Origin: Micromonospora sp. R77 | GTDB lineage: Bacteria > Actinomycetota > Actinomycetes > Mycobacteriales > Micromonosporaceae | DNA length: 64,000 bases | Reading direction: 5' to 3' | Assembly: GCF_022747945.1 (NCBI RefSeq) | Contig: NZ_JALDST010000001.1 | Coordinates: 4,588,001 to 4,652,000 of the forward strand | Shown: positions 17,368-27,149 of the stretch, piece by piece | Position numbering within the stretch: the first letter of the stretch is position 1 | How the letters are laid out: each line of letters starts with the position of its first letter | Made by a program: the position numbers and the translations under genes | The notes under the pieces: model-generated | Database searches by the model: none | Told to the model about the DNA's origin: nothing | What the model saw: the letters and a program-made list of their open reading frames with translations, nothing else

Positions 17368-18744
17368 TCACCCCGTCCGGGACAGTCCGGTGACCGGGTT
17401 CGCCGCGGCGGCCGGATCGAGCGTCACCCCGGCGGGCACCAGGCTGACCAGCGCGGTGGGCACGTCGACGGCCGAGGCGGCCGGGTAACCCAGCATGCCG
17501 AGCGCGTCCGCGGTCGGTACCGCGTAGCGGATGCCCAGGTCGGTCACGACGACGTAGCCGCCGGAGCCGGGCACCCGGACGAGCGCGAACCGCCCGGCCG
17601 GGACCAGCACCGCGTCCGCGAGCGCCCGCCCGTTCCGGTCGGTCGCCGAGGTGGGGACCGCGCCGGCCAGACCGGCCGCCGCGGCGCCGACCGACACGCT
17701 CGGCGGTTCCGCCGCGTTCCGGGTCACCGCGCAGACCGTCTCACCGGGATTCGTGCCGGCCAGCGCGGGCGGTACGGCCGGCGGCTGGGTCGCCGGGTCG
17801 TCCCCGCCCGCCCGGCTGCTGACCGGCAGTTGGGTGGCCGCGTTGACCGTGACCGGGATCGGCGTGCCGGGGAAGCGGGCGTTGAGCACGGTCTGCTGCA
17901 GCTTGGTGATCGGCCGGAGACCGTCGTCGAGGACCAGGTAGTACTGGTCGCCGCTGCCCGTCGCGGCGATCAGCACGTCACCGTTGCGGCGGCCGGGCAC
18001 CTTGTCGGACGGCTTGTCCCGGTCGGTGACCGCAACGGCGGTGATGTCCACCCCGGACGGCATCGCGTTCAGCCAGGCGGTGCCCACCGGCAGGCTCCGG
18101 ACCACCCCGAACAGCGCCGGCACCGTGGTGCGGGAATCCTGCACGAGGTGCTTGCGGCCGTGCCAGACCAGATAGTTCATGCCCAGCGCGGCGTCCTTGG
18201 CGAGCAGCCCTCGGTCACCGAGGTCGGTGCCGGCCGGGCCGGCGGACGCGACCAGCAGCACCGATCTCGGCTGGTCACCGGGGACCGCGCAGACCGTCCA
18301 CGGCAGACCGGCCCGCCGGCCTGAGTCGGGCAGCGACGTCGGAGCGCCCGGGATGCCGATGGTGACGCCGCGCGGCACCTCCGCCAGGGACTTCGCCGCG
18401 ACCTGGAAGACCTGCGGGTTCGGCCGGCCGGCGGCGAGCTTCGCCGAGGCGAAGTTGAGCGTCGGGTTGAGCTGGCCGCCCCGGTAGACGAAGCTGGCGC
18501 CCGTCTCCCGCTCCACCACCACGGCACCCTCGGTCTTCCACCGGTCGGTGCCGACCCGGGTGAGGATGCCGTAGATGCCGAAGCCGGCGCAGATCAGCAC
18601 CGCCACCATCAGGCCGCCGAAGAGCGCGCCCACACCGCGCCGCAGCGGCGACTGGGCCGGGTCGGTCTCGCGCATGACGAACGCGGAGATGACCCGCTGG
18701 TTCATGAACTGGTAGGAGTGCAGCTGATCGCGACGGGAAGCCAT
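17368..18744 (-). CDS. eccB: Type VII secretion membrane protein EccB
   Basis: A 458-residue EccB: a short cytosolic N-terminus with RRDQLHSYQFMNQRVISAFV, one membrane helix (about 38-60, GGLMVAVLICAGFGIYGI) and a long extracytoplasmic part with the usual repeat-domain motifs (GQLNPTLNFASAKL, ALFGVVRSLPVGTAWLNAMP, YVVVTDLGIRYAVP). Two cysteines (about Cys152 and Cys346) sit where EccB proteins form a disulfide. It is a core subunit of the ESX membrane complex. It lies 6 bp downstream of eccD on the same strand, so they are co-transcribed. Length and motifs are full and the frame is intact. Confidence 0.95.
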   Translation of the reverse strand: MASRRDQLHSYQFMNQRVISAFVMRETDPAQSPLRRGVGALFGGLMVAVLICAGFGIYGILTRVGTDRWKTEGAVVVERETGASFVYRGGQLNPTLNFASAKLAAGRPNPQVFQVAAKSLAEVPRGVTIGIPGAPTSLPDSGRRAGLPWTVCAVPGDQPRSVLLVASAGPAGTDLGDRGLLAKDAALGMNYLVWHGRKHLVQDSRTTVPALFGVVRSLPVGTAWLNAMPSGVDITAVAVTDRDKPSDKVPGRRNGDVLIAATGSGDQYYLVLDDGLRPITKLQQTVLNARFPGTPIPVTVNAATQLPVSSRAGGDDPATQPPAVPPALAGTNPGETVCAVTRNAAEPPSVSVGAAAAGLAGAVPTSATDRNGRALADAVLVPAGRFALVRVPGSGGYVVVTDLGIRYAVPTADALGMLGYPAASAVDVPTALVSLVPAGVTLDPAAAANPVTGLSRTG

Positions 18745-18750
18745 GCCCGG

Positions 18751-20160
18751 TCACCCACCGATCGAGGCGAACAGCCCCTGGACGGTCCGGAAGATGCCGA
18801 TCACCGCGCAGGCGAGCGGGATCAGCGACATGATCGCCAGGACGTCGAGGATGTCCGCGGCCCGACCGAGGTAGGGCGACGGCGACCGGCGGCTGAACAC
18901 GATCGCGGCGGGCAGCGCCACCCCGGCGACGCCCACCGCGCCGGCCAGCAGCAGCAGGCCCGGGGTGGGGCCACCGGCGGCGTACGCGCTGCCGAGCGCC
19001 AGCACGGCCAGGCCGGTGAAGCCCGCCACCAGCAGCGGCACCCGCTGCTGCGGCGTCGGCAGCAGCCGGGCCCGCAGCAGCAGCGCCACCACGGCGGCCA
19101 CCACCAGCAGGACACCGGCGAGGCTCACCCGGCGCACCGTGAGATAGCCGATCGCCAGCACACTGCACACCGCTGCGGCGAGCAGCAGGCCGGTCAACAC
19201 CTCGTTGGCGCGTACCACCGCGGCGAACACGTCGTTGCGACGCGGCATCGGCTTGTCTTTGAGCAGTTCCTCGGCCCGGTTCGGCAGGTCCGGGAAGGGC
19301 AGCCGGCCGATCCAGCTCGCCACCACCGGATAGGCGGGCAGCAGGCCGATGGCGGCGGTCAGGGCCACCGCCGCGGCGCCGGTGGCGGAGATGCCGGCCA
19401 GGCAGAGCAGCGCGCTGAGCAGACCGGTCAGGGCGGCGGCGACACCCGCGACGAAGAGCCGGGGCAGGCCCGCCACGCCGACGTGCCCGAGGACACTGAA
19501 CAGCAGCAGAGTGGCGCTGCCCAGCAGCAGGCCGGACGCGCCGAAGCCGAGGACACCCCCGTCGGCGGGGGCCAGCAGCCAGGCGCCGCCCAGGAACGCG
19601 TACGGCAGGCCGGCGGCGGCGACCACCCCACCGGCGTTCGCGTCGCTGAACGCGCGGGACAGCAGGACGCCGCCGAAGGCCAGCGCGAGCGCGACCCCGA
19701 GGGCGATCACCGCGGGGGTCGACCAGGTCGGCCCCGAGACGGCGAGACCGGCCAACCCGGCGAGCAGCGCCACGGCCGTGACGGCCAGCCCGCACCGTCG
19801 GGTCGCCGCCGCGCCCCAGGACTGCCCGGCCCGGCGCGCACCGCTCGCGATCACCTCGACGACATCGTCGTACGCCAGCTCCGGCCAGTCCTCCCGGGCC
19901 GGGTTGAGGTGCAGCAGCTCGCCGTCGCGGACCCCCTGCGCGGCCAGGTTGCGGTGCGGTTCCAGGGCGGCGCCGGTGGCCCGGCGCAGCACCCAGCCGC
20001 CGTTGCGCTCGCTGGTCTCGCCCAGTGCTCCGTCGGCATGCCGCAGCAGGTGCGGCAGCAGCTCGGCCACCAGCATGTTGTCGGGAAGGGCGATGTCCAT
20101 CCGACGCTGCGGCGCATCGACGGTCACCCGGGCCAGGCTTGGGCCAACCGGTGAGGTCAC
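18751..20160 (-). CDS. eccD: Type VII secretion integral membrane protein EccD
   Basis: A 469-residue EccD. Residues 1-90 form the ubiquitin-like cytosolic domain (RVTVDAPQRRMDIALPDN, LAAQGVRDGELLHLNP). A basic linker follows, then about eleven hydrophobic helices from residue 120 to the end. EccD dimers build the membrane barrel of the ESX complex. It starts at GTG 20158-20160, with AAAGAGGTG upstream. It is divergent from eccC across a 182-bp region that must contain both promoters, and it is followed directly by eccB. Confidence 0.95.
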   Translation of the reverse strand: MTSPVGPSLARVTVDAPQRRMDIALPDNMLVAELLPHLLRHADGALGETSERNGGWVLRRATGAALEPHRNLAAQGVRDGELLHLNPAREDWPELAYDDVVEVIASGARRAGQSWGAAATRRCGLAVTAVALLAGLAGLAVSGPTWSTPAVIALGVALALAFGGVLLSRAFSDANAGGVVAAAGLPYAFLGGAWLLAPADGGVLGFGASGLLLGSATLLLFSVLGHVGVAGLPRLFVAGVAAALTGLLSALLCLAGISATGAAAVALTAAIGLLPAYPVVASWIGRLPFPDLPNRAEELLKDKPMPRRNDVFAAVVRANEVLTGLLLAAAVCSVLAIGYLTVRRVSLAGVLLVVAAVVALLLRARLLPTPQQRVPLLVAGFTGLAVLALGSAYAAGGPTPGLLLLAGAVGVAGVALPAAIVFSRRSPSPYLGRAADILDVLAIMSLIPLACAVIGIFRTVQGLFASIGG

Positions 20161-20342
20161 GCGGTCACCTCTTTGTAGGACGCCGATGTTCGCCCGACAA
20201 CCTAGCAGGCCCGGTCCGCGCCGGTGGGGGCCGCATTCGGCGTACCGGAACGGGATCCGGCCGGTCGGACGTGCGGCAGATCGCGTCGGCCGTCGATGGC
20301 TAGGATGAGCACCGATCCGTCGCTTATGGGGAGAGCAACAGC
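20161..20342. promoter_or_regulatory. Divergent promoter region eccD/eccC
   Basis: This 182-bp region drives the core machine in both directions. On the plus strand TAGGAT at 20301-20306 is a fair -10 about 37 bp before the eccC start; no good -35 is seen. GGGGAGAG is the eccC ribosome site. I see no convincing operator palindrome. Confidence 0.45.
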
Positions 20343-23300
20343 GTGACAGTCACGATCGTCAAGCGCCCTCCTCGCCGTCCGGCGCCGACCATGCCGTCCG
20401 GCGAGCTGCTGCTCGACCCGCCGCCCGAGGTGCCGCCGGCCGGTGGCAAGGGCTGGACCCGGATGCTCATGGTGCTGCCGATGGGCGCGGGCGCCGCGGC
20501 CATGGGCCTGATGATGGGTGTCCAGCGGGGTGGTCCGCTGACCTACGTGGCCGGCGGCATGTACGGCGTCTCCATCCTCGGCATGATCGCCATGATGGTC
20601 ACCAACACCACCGGTCCGGGCAAGCGCGAGATGATCGAGTCCCGCCGGCAGTACCTGCGTCACCTCTCCCAGTTGCGCGCCCAGGTCCGCAACACGATCC
20701 GGCAGCAGCGCGAGGCGATGTACTACCGCAACCCGGACCCGGAGACGCTCTGGACCCTGGTGGACAGCGGTCGGCTGTGGGAACGCCGCCGCGGTGACGC
20801 CGACTTCACCGTCGTCCGGGTCGCCGTCGGGGCGCAGGAGGTCGCCACCCGCCTGGTGCCGCCGCAGACCCGGCCGGTCGACGAGCTCGAACCGCTCTGC
20901 GCGATGGCGCTGCGCAAGTTCGTCAACACGTACTCCGTGGTGCCGGACCTGCCGGTCGCAGTGGCCCTGCGCGACTTCTCGCGGATCTACCTGCGCGGCG
21001 GCGACGAAGCGGCGCGCGACCTGGCCCGGGCGCTGGTCGCCCAGATCGCCGTCTTCCACGCCCCCGACGACCTGCTCATCGGCGTCTGCGTGCCGGACCA
21101 GCACCGCTCCCGCTGGGAGTGGGCCAAGTGGCTGCCGCACGTGCAGCACCCCGACAAGACCGACGCGGTGGGACCGGTCCGGCTGGTCGCGCCCGGGGTG
21201 GCCGCGCTGGAGGCGATGCTCGACGACGTGCTGGTCAACCGGCCCCGCTTCGACCCGGGCGGCCCGGCGCCGGCCGGCCCGCACGTCCTGGTGATCATCG
21301 ACGGCGGTTCGGTCGCCGGGTCCGACCACCTGATGACCGAGGGCGGGGTGGCCGGCGTGACCATCCTCGATCTGTCCGGGCCGCCGCCCCGGCTGCTCGA
21401 CGACAGCTCCGTCGTGCTCGACGTCGCCGCCGACGGCACCGTCACCGGCACCACCATGGACGGCAGCACCACCGTCGGCCGGGCCGACGGGCTGGACCTG
21501 GCCTGCGCCGAGGTGCTCGCCCGCGAGCTGGCCCCGCTGCGGATGTCCGCCGTGTCGCACGGCGAGCAGAACGCGGTGCTGCACGACCTCGGCCTCACCG
21601 AGCTGCTCGAACAGGACGACCCCTACCAGCTCGACCTGGACGAGCTGTGGGCCAGCCGGCCCAACCGGGACCGGCTGCGGGTGCCGATCGGCGTCGGGCT
21701 CGACGGCCGCCCGATCGAGCTGGACCTCAAGGAGTCCGCCCAGGACGGCATGGGACCGCACGGTCTGCTCGTCGGCGCGACCGGCTCCGGCAAGTCGGAG
21801 CTGCTGCGCACGCTGGTGCTGGCGCTGGCGGTGACGCACAGCCCCGAGATCCTCAACTTCGTGCTGGTCGACTTCAAGGGCGGGGCGACCTTCGCCTCGC
21901 TGGACCGGCTGCCGCACACCAGCGCGATGATCACCAACCTGGAGGACGAACTCGCCCTGGTCGACCGGATGCTCGGCGCGATCCAGGGTGAGCTGACCCG
22001 CCGGCAGGAGCTGCTGCGCAAGGCCGGCAACTACGCCTCGCAGCGCGACTACGAGCGGGCCCGCTCGGCGGGGGTGCCGCTGGCGCCGCTGCCCAGCCTG
22101 CTGTTCATCGTCGACGAGTTCTCCGAACTGCTCAGCCACCGGCCCGACTTCATCGACATGTTCGTCCAGATCGGACGGGTCGGCCGGTCGCTCGGCATCC
22201 ACCTGCTGCTCGCCTCGCAGAAGCTGGAGGAGGGGCGGCTGCGCGGGCTCGAGTCGCACCTGTCGTACCGGATCGGCCTGCGGACCTTCTCGTCGATGGA
22301 GAGCCGGGCGGTGCTCGGCGCCCCCGACGCGTACGAGCTGCCCCGGTCGCCGGGGCACGGCTACCTGCGTACCGGCACCGAGGGGCTGGTCCGGTTGAAG
22401 GCCGCGTACGTCTCCGGCGCGGTGCGCCAGGACCGGGCGCTGGCCGCCGCCGGGGTGCGGCTCGGTGACCCGATCCGCGACTTCACCACCTACTACGTGG
22501 CCCCGCTGCGCGACGAGCAGCCCGCCGAGGACCCGGACGCCGAGCGGGCCGCCGAGGACACCAAGGTGGTGGGGGACACCCTGCTGGAGGTGCTGGTCCG
22601 GCAGATGGAGGGCCGGGGCCCGGCCGCGCACGAGGTGTGGCTGCCGCCGCTGGAGCAGGCGCCCACCCTCGGCCAGATGCTGCCGCCGCTGGTCACCCTG
22701 CCCGACCGGGGCGTCACCGTCGACGCGGCGGAGCGGTACGGCACGCTGCACGCCCTCTGCGGCGTCGTGGACAAGCCGTTCGAGCAGCGGCACGACCCGA
22801 TGTGGCTGGACCTGTCCGGCGCGGCCGGCAACGTGGTCGTGGTGGGCGCCGCCCAGTCCGGCAAGTCCAACCTGCTGCGCACCCTGATCACCAGCCTGGC
22901 GCTCACCCACACGCCGCGCGAGGTGCAGTTCTACTGCCTCGACTTCGGTGGCGGACCGCTGAGCGCGCTCGCCGACCTGCCGCACGTGGGCGGGGTGGCG
23001 AGCCGGCGGGACGTGGACCGGGTCCGGCGTACCGTCGCCGAGCTGCACGGGCTGCTGCGGTCCCGGGAGGAGCTGTTCGCCCGGCAGAACATCGAGGGCG
23101 CGGCCGCGTACCGGCGGGCCCGCGCGCAGGGCCGGTTCGCCGAGGAGCCGTTCGGCGACGTGTTCCTGATGATCGACGGCTGGTCCACCATGCGGACCGA
23201 GTTCGAGGACCTCGAACCGACCATCAACGAGCTGGCCAACCGGGGTCTGGGCTTCGGGATCCACGTCGTCGCCGCGGCGAACCGCTGGATGGACATCCGG

Positions 23301-24305
23301 GCGCAGATCCGCGACGTGTTCGGCACCCGGATCGAGCTGCGCCTGGGCGAGCCGGCCGACTCGGTGATCAACCGCCGGGAGGCGGTCAACGTGCCGGAGC
23401 AGGCCCCCGGGCGCGGCCTCACCCCCGACGGCCACCACTTCCTCGCCGCCCTGCCCCGGATCGACCGGGAGCAGCGCGTCGACGACCTCTCCGACGCCGT
23501 CGCCGAGTACGTCAAGCTCGCCAACGAGCACTGGACCGGGCCGCCCGCGCCCCGGGTGCGGCTGCTCCCCGCCGAACTGCCGTACGAGGCGCTGCCACCC
23601 GCGCACGGCGGCCTGGTGCCGATCGGCATCGCCGAGGCCGACCTGCAGCCGGTCTGGCTGGACTTCGACGCCGAGCCGCACGCACTGCTCTTCGGCGACA
23701 TGGAGAGCGGCAAGAGTTCCTTCCTGCGCAGCCTGGCGCGGTCGATCGCAGCCAGCCACACGCCCGCCGAGGCGCGGCTGCTCCTGATCGACCTGCGCCG
23801 CAGCCTGCTGGGCTGCGTCGACCCGGCGCACACCATCGGGTACGGCACCTCGCACCAGGTGACCGCCGACCTGGTCAGCCAGGTGGCCGCGGCGATGCGG
23901 GAGCGGCTGCCCGGCCCGGACGTCACGCCCGAGATGCTGAACGCCCGCAGCTGGTGGAAGGGCCCGCAGCTCTACATCCTGGTCGACGACTACGACCTGG
24001 TCGCCGGTGCGGCCACCAACCCGATGCTGCCGCTGCTGGAGTTCCTGCCGCAGGCCCGCGACATCGGTCTGCACGTGATCCTCACGCGGCGGATCGGTGG
24101 CGCCTCGCGGGCGATGTTCGACCCGGTGATCGGCCGGATCCGGGAGCTGGCCTCGCCGGGCATCATGATGTCCGGCCCGCGCGAGGAGGGTCCGCTCTTC
24201 GGCACCCTCAAGCCCCAGGTCCTGCCGCCCGGCCGGGCCTGGATGGTCACCCGCAAACACGGCAACCGCCTGGTCCAACTCGCCTGGACCCCACCCACCC
24301 GCTGA
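20343..24305 (+). CDS. eccC: Type VII secretion ATPase EccC (fused EccCa-EccCb)
   Basis: A 1320-residue FtsK/SpoIIIE-type motor. Two membrane helices lie at about residues 40-62 and 68-88. Three ATPase domains follow, with Walker A motifs GATGSGKSELLRT (about 480), GAAQSGKSNLLRT (about 835) and GDMESGKSSFLRS (about 1116). The matching Walker B regions are LLFIVDEFSEL, VFLMIDGWSTM and LYILVDDYDLV, so the second domain has Asp-Gly where catalytic Asp-Glu would be; degenerate distal domains are usual in EccC. It recognises WXG substrates and powers export. GTG start behind GGGGAGAG; intact frame. It converges on the Pro/Gln-rich gene 59 bp downstream. Confidence 0.96.
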   Translation: MTVTIVKRPPRRPAPTMPSGELLLDPPPEVPPAGGKGWTRMLMVLPMGAGAAAMGLMMGVQRGGPLTYVAGGMYGVSILGMIAMMVTNTTGPGKREMIESRRQYLRHLSQLRAQVRNTIRQQREAMYYRNPDPETLWTLVDSGRLWERRRGDADFTVVRVAVGAQEVATRLVPPQTRPVDELEPLCAMALRKFVNTYSVVPDLPVAVALRDFSRIYLRGGDEAARDLARALVAQIAVFHAPDDLLIGVCVPDQHRSRWEWAKWLPHVQHPDKTDAVGPVRLVAPGVAALEAMLDDVLVNRPRFDPGGPAPAGPHVLVIIDGGSVAGSDHLMTEGGVAGVTILDLSGPPPRLLDDSSVVLDVAADGTVTGTTMDGSTTVGRADGLDLACAEVLARELAPLRMSAVSHGEQNAVLHDLGLTELLEQDDPYQLDLDELWASRPNRDRLRVPIGVGLDGRPIELDLKESAQDGMGPHGLLVGATGSGKSELLRTLVLALAVTHSPEILNFVLVDFKGGATFASLDRLPHTSAMITNLEDELALVDRMLGAIQGELTRRQELLRKAGNYASQRDYERARSAGVPLAPLPSLLFIVDEFSELLSHRPDFIDMFVQIGRVGRSLGIHLLLASQKLEEGRLRGLESHLSYRIGLRTFSSMESRAVLGAPDAYELPRSPGHGYLRTGTEGLVRLKAAYVSGAVRQDRALAAAGVRLGDPIRDFTTYYVAPLRDEQPAEDPDAERAAEDTKVVGDTLLEVLVRQMEGRGPAAHEVWLPPLEQAPTLGQMLPPLVTLPDRGVTVDAAERYGTLHALCGVVDKPFEQRHDPMWLDLSGAAGNVVVVGAAQSGKSNLLRTLITSLALTHTPREVQFYCLDFGGGPLSALADLPHVGGVASRRDVDRVRRTVAELHGLLRSREELFARQNIEGAAAYRRARAQGRFAEEPFGDVFLMIDGWSTMRTEFEDLEPTINELANRGLGFGIHVVAAANRWMDIRAQIRDVFGTRIELRLGEPADSVINRREAVNVPEQAPGRGLTPDGHHFLAALPRIDREQRVDDLSDAVAEYVKLANEHWTGPPAPRVRLLPAELPYEALPPAHGGLVPIGIAEADLQPVWLDFDAEPHALLFGDMESGKSSFLRSLARSIAASHTPAEARLLLIDLRRSLLGCVDPAHTIGYGTSHQVTADLVSQVAAAMRERLPGPDVTPEMLNARSWWKGPQLYILVDDYDLVAGAATNPMLPLLEFLPQARDIGLHVILTRRIGGASRAMFDPVIGRIRELASPGIMMSGPREEGPLFGTLKPQVLPPGRAWMVTRKHGNRLVQLAWTPPTR

Positions 24306-24364
24306 CCCACGCCCGGATCGCCCCGCGCCCGGCCGGCTCGCCCCGCACCGGGGCGGACCGGGCG

Positions 24365-25737
24365 TCAGCGGCGGGGGGCGCCGACCTGCTGCTGCTCGAC
24401 GGCGGTCTCGGCGAGGAAGACGTACCGGTCCGTGCCCTCCTCGACCAGGGCGATCATGTCGTCCGCCATGAACTGCAGGAACTGGCTGCTGTGCGGACGC
24501 AGCCGCAGCGCGGACGCGGCCAGCGCCGCCTCGGCGCTGCCCAGCCGTTGCAGCAGGGTGAACTGGGCGTCCTGCAGCGCCGCCACCCCCGCCCGGTCCA
24601 GCTGGCGCAACATGGTGAGCTGGGTACGCCACGGACCGAGCGGCGGCGCGGTGGCCGGGCCGGTCGTGCCGAAGTCGTAGAGGGTCAGCATCGGCCGCTG
24701 CGCCGTGCCCCCACCGGTCAGGCCCTGATCACTGCTGAGCACGGTGAGCCGGTTGTACTGCCCGGTGGCCCGCTCGCCGAGGCCGGCCCACGCGCGGGGC
24801 TCGTTGGTGACCACGGTGACCCGGGCACCCAGCGAGAACGCCCGGAAGACGAGCAGCTGCGCCACCCACACGCCGCCGACCAGGGTGGCCCGTACCGGCT
24901 CGGGCGCGAACAGCCGCAGCGGTACCGCCGCGTGCTGCCGGTCGCGTCCGATGATCAGGCCCGCGCCGGCGGCCGGGGCGACCGCGACCCGGCTCAACGC
25001 CGCCCGGGAGATGGAGTGCCAGCCGATGTGCAGGCGCGACATCCGGCCCGACGGGCCGGTCCGGCTCCGCGAGCGCGGCGCTGTTCGCGGGCGGGCCGCC
25101 GTCCTGCGGCCCGTCGGCCCGGGACCCGGCGGCGGCCAGGCTGCCGGCGCGGCCAACGGGGCGGCCGTCACGGCGGGAGCCGCCAGCCGGCGGGCCGCCG
25201 TACCGGCGCTCGTCTCGCCGTCCGCGCTCGCCGTGTCGGCCGGCACGGCGGTCCGGCCGAGACCGGTGCCTCGGCCGCGGGACGTCGGGCCAGCATCGGC
25301 GGTGGCGGCAGCGGCGCCGGTGCCTGCTGCGGCACGCCCTGCGGCCCGGCGACCGCCTGCGGTGCGACGCCGGCCTGGTACCACCGGGCGGCGGCGCCGC
25401 GTCGGCCTGGTACCCGCCGGGCGGTGGCGCGGCGGCCGCCTGGTACACGCCGGCCTGCGGTGCGACGCCGGCCTGGTATCCGCCGGCCGGCGGCGCGACG
25501 GCGGCCGGGTAGCCCCACCGGGCGGTGGGGACATCGGGCCCGCCGGCTGGCCGGACGGTCCGCCCGGCGCTGCTGCGCGCGGTACACCTGCCCGGGCTGC
25601 GGTCGTCCGTACTGCTGCCCGGGGTACTGCTGCCCCGGGGCGGTCGGCTGCTGCGGCGGGGCCGGAGGCTGGGGACTCGTCCTCGGCCGTCGGGCGGACG
25701 GTGGCCGCCAGGCCCCGTCGCGGTCCGGATACGTCAT
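24365..25737 (-). pseudogene. Pro/Gln-rich ESX-associated protein, five apparent frameshifts
   Basis: Reads leftward from ATG 25737, which overlaps the eccE stop (ATGA). The N-terminal ~190 residues are Pro/Gln/Tyr/Gly-rich with GGYQA[D/G]xAP repeats but are spread over all three frames. Indels sit near 25565 (+1), 25383 (-1), 25250 (-1), 25135 (-1) and 25048 (+1), each at a short G/C run. The C-terminal ~220 residues are in one frame and well formed: LHIGWHSISRAALSRV, a Gly-rich LIIGRDRQ segment, a hydrophobic stretch GGVWVAQLLVFRAFSLG and a helical end. The conserved part has the look of an EccE-like soluble domain. Role unknown; position beside eccE and opposite eccC makes it an ESX component or regulator. 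Confidence 0.65.
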
Positions 25738-27091
25738 CCCGCTCCACCTCCCGTCGGCGCCGTCGCGTAGGCGGCCGGCCCCTGTTCACCGTCGAGCGGC
25801 TGCAGGTCCCCACCGAGCCGCCGGACGCCCTCGGTCAGGGCCCGCTCCAGGGCGGCGATGTCGTCGTCGGGCCGGGCGGCCAGCCGGATCAGGGCACGTA
25901 CCGCCACGTCGTCACCGCCGGCCGGGTCCAGCACGAGGGCCATGCTGGTCTGCGCGGCCGGTGTCGCCGCCACCCGGTCGAAGAGCGCACCGATCGCCCC
26001 GGTCGAGGCCGGCCAGGTGCGCAGCCAGAAGGTGCGGTGCACCAGCTGCGCCGAGTGCCACCGGGTCCACTCCTCGCGGACCGGTGAGCCGTCACCGCCG
26101 GGCTCGACGTCGCAGGACCGGGCCAGCGCGGCGACCAAATCCCGGGTGTCCAGCACCCGGCAGGCGATACCGAGCCGGCGCAGGCTGGTCGCGACCCGGC
26201 GACCCAGGCTGGCGACGAGAGCCGCCGCGGCCTCGGCGTCGGCGGTGTGGTCGAGCAGGGCCTCGGCGAGACTCCGGGCGTCGATCCGGACGCTCACCGA
26301 CGACTCCCGGTGCGCCGGTACGGCGATCGGGCTGAGGGCGTTGCTGAGCTGCTGGTAGGACGCGCCCGCCGGGGACGCCGAGGGCACGTCGAGGCTCGGT
26401 GCCGGCACGGTCTGGTTGACCAGCTGGAGCACCACGCCCGGCTGTTCGGTGGCGGCCAGCACGCCCACCAGCGCGTCCAGCGGCACCGGTGCGCCGTCGG
26501 CGTGCACCGGCGCGGTCGGGGTGAGCGCGACGACGCTGAACCAGCCGGCGTCGTCCCGGGCCACGCCGACGCGGGCCCCGTCGGGCGCGGAGACCTGCGG
26601 ACGGTCAGGCCGGGCGCCACCGTACGCAACGCGGCGAGCACCGGCTCGGCCGCGCCGTCGACGGCCGCCGCCTCGCCGGCGTCGGTACCGCCACGCGATC
26701 ACCCGGTCCTCCAGCCACCACCGGTTGCGGCGGCGGGCGAAGGCGAGCGTGACCAGCAGCAGCGCCACAGCGGCCGGCCAGGCACCGGGCCACGCGTCGC
26801 GGCGGCGACCGCGATCAGGAGCGCGGCCTCGGCGACCAGGATCTGGCCGGTGCTCAGCGAGCCGAGGTGCCCCGGCCGGCGTACGGCCCGCACCCCCGCG
26901 TCGTCCGTGGTGGACTGCGCCGGACCGCCGGGCGCCCCGGCGGTGGGCGGCGGTGCGCCGACCGGGGGGACCAGCGCCGGTACGCCACCGGACGCGGGCG
27001 ACGGATGCATCGGGGCGGCGGTCGGATAACCGCTGCTCACCGGGGTGGCGCGGCCGGACGCGTGCCCGGGGTAGCCGTCGCCTTCGTTCAC
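25734..27091 (-). pseudogene. eccE: Type VII secretion protein EccE, three apparent frameshifts
   Basis: Starts at ATG 27091. Residues 1-75 are Pro/Gly/Ala-rich, followed by two membrane helices (ILVAEAALLIAVAAA and WPAAVALLLVTLAF) with an RRRNRWWLEDRVIAW segment typical of EccE, and a soluble domain ending GGDLQPLDGEQ. The frame breaks near 26800 (-1), 26685 (+1) and 26600 (-1); correcting each by one base yields a continuous ~450-residue protein, with DAGEAAAVDGAAEPVLAALR in the middle frame. From 26600 to the stop it is intact. EccE is the peripheral subunit of the ESX membrane complex, so genuine loss would probably impair secretion; sequencing error at G/C runs is at least as likely. Confidence 0.75.
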
Positions 27092-27149
27092 CAGTCGCCT
27101 CCCCGTGGGACCTTGAGCGGGATCATTCTATGGACGCCGACAAGAGCCC

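Noticed and set aside
20202..24632. A 1476-codon open frame antisense to eccC
   Set aside because: It is a typical mirror frame of a GC-rich gene; the plus-strand eccC has complete domain motifs, while the antisense translation is low-complexity with no family features.
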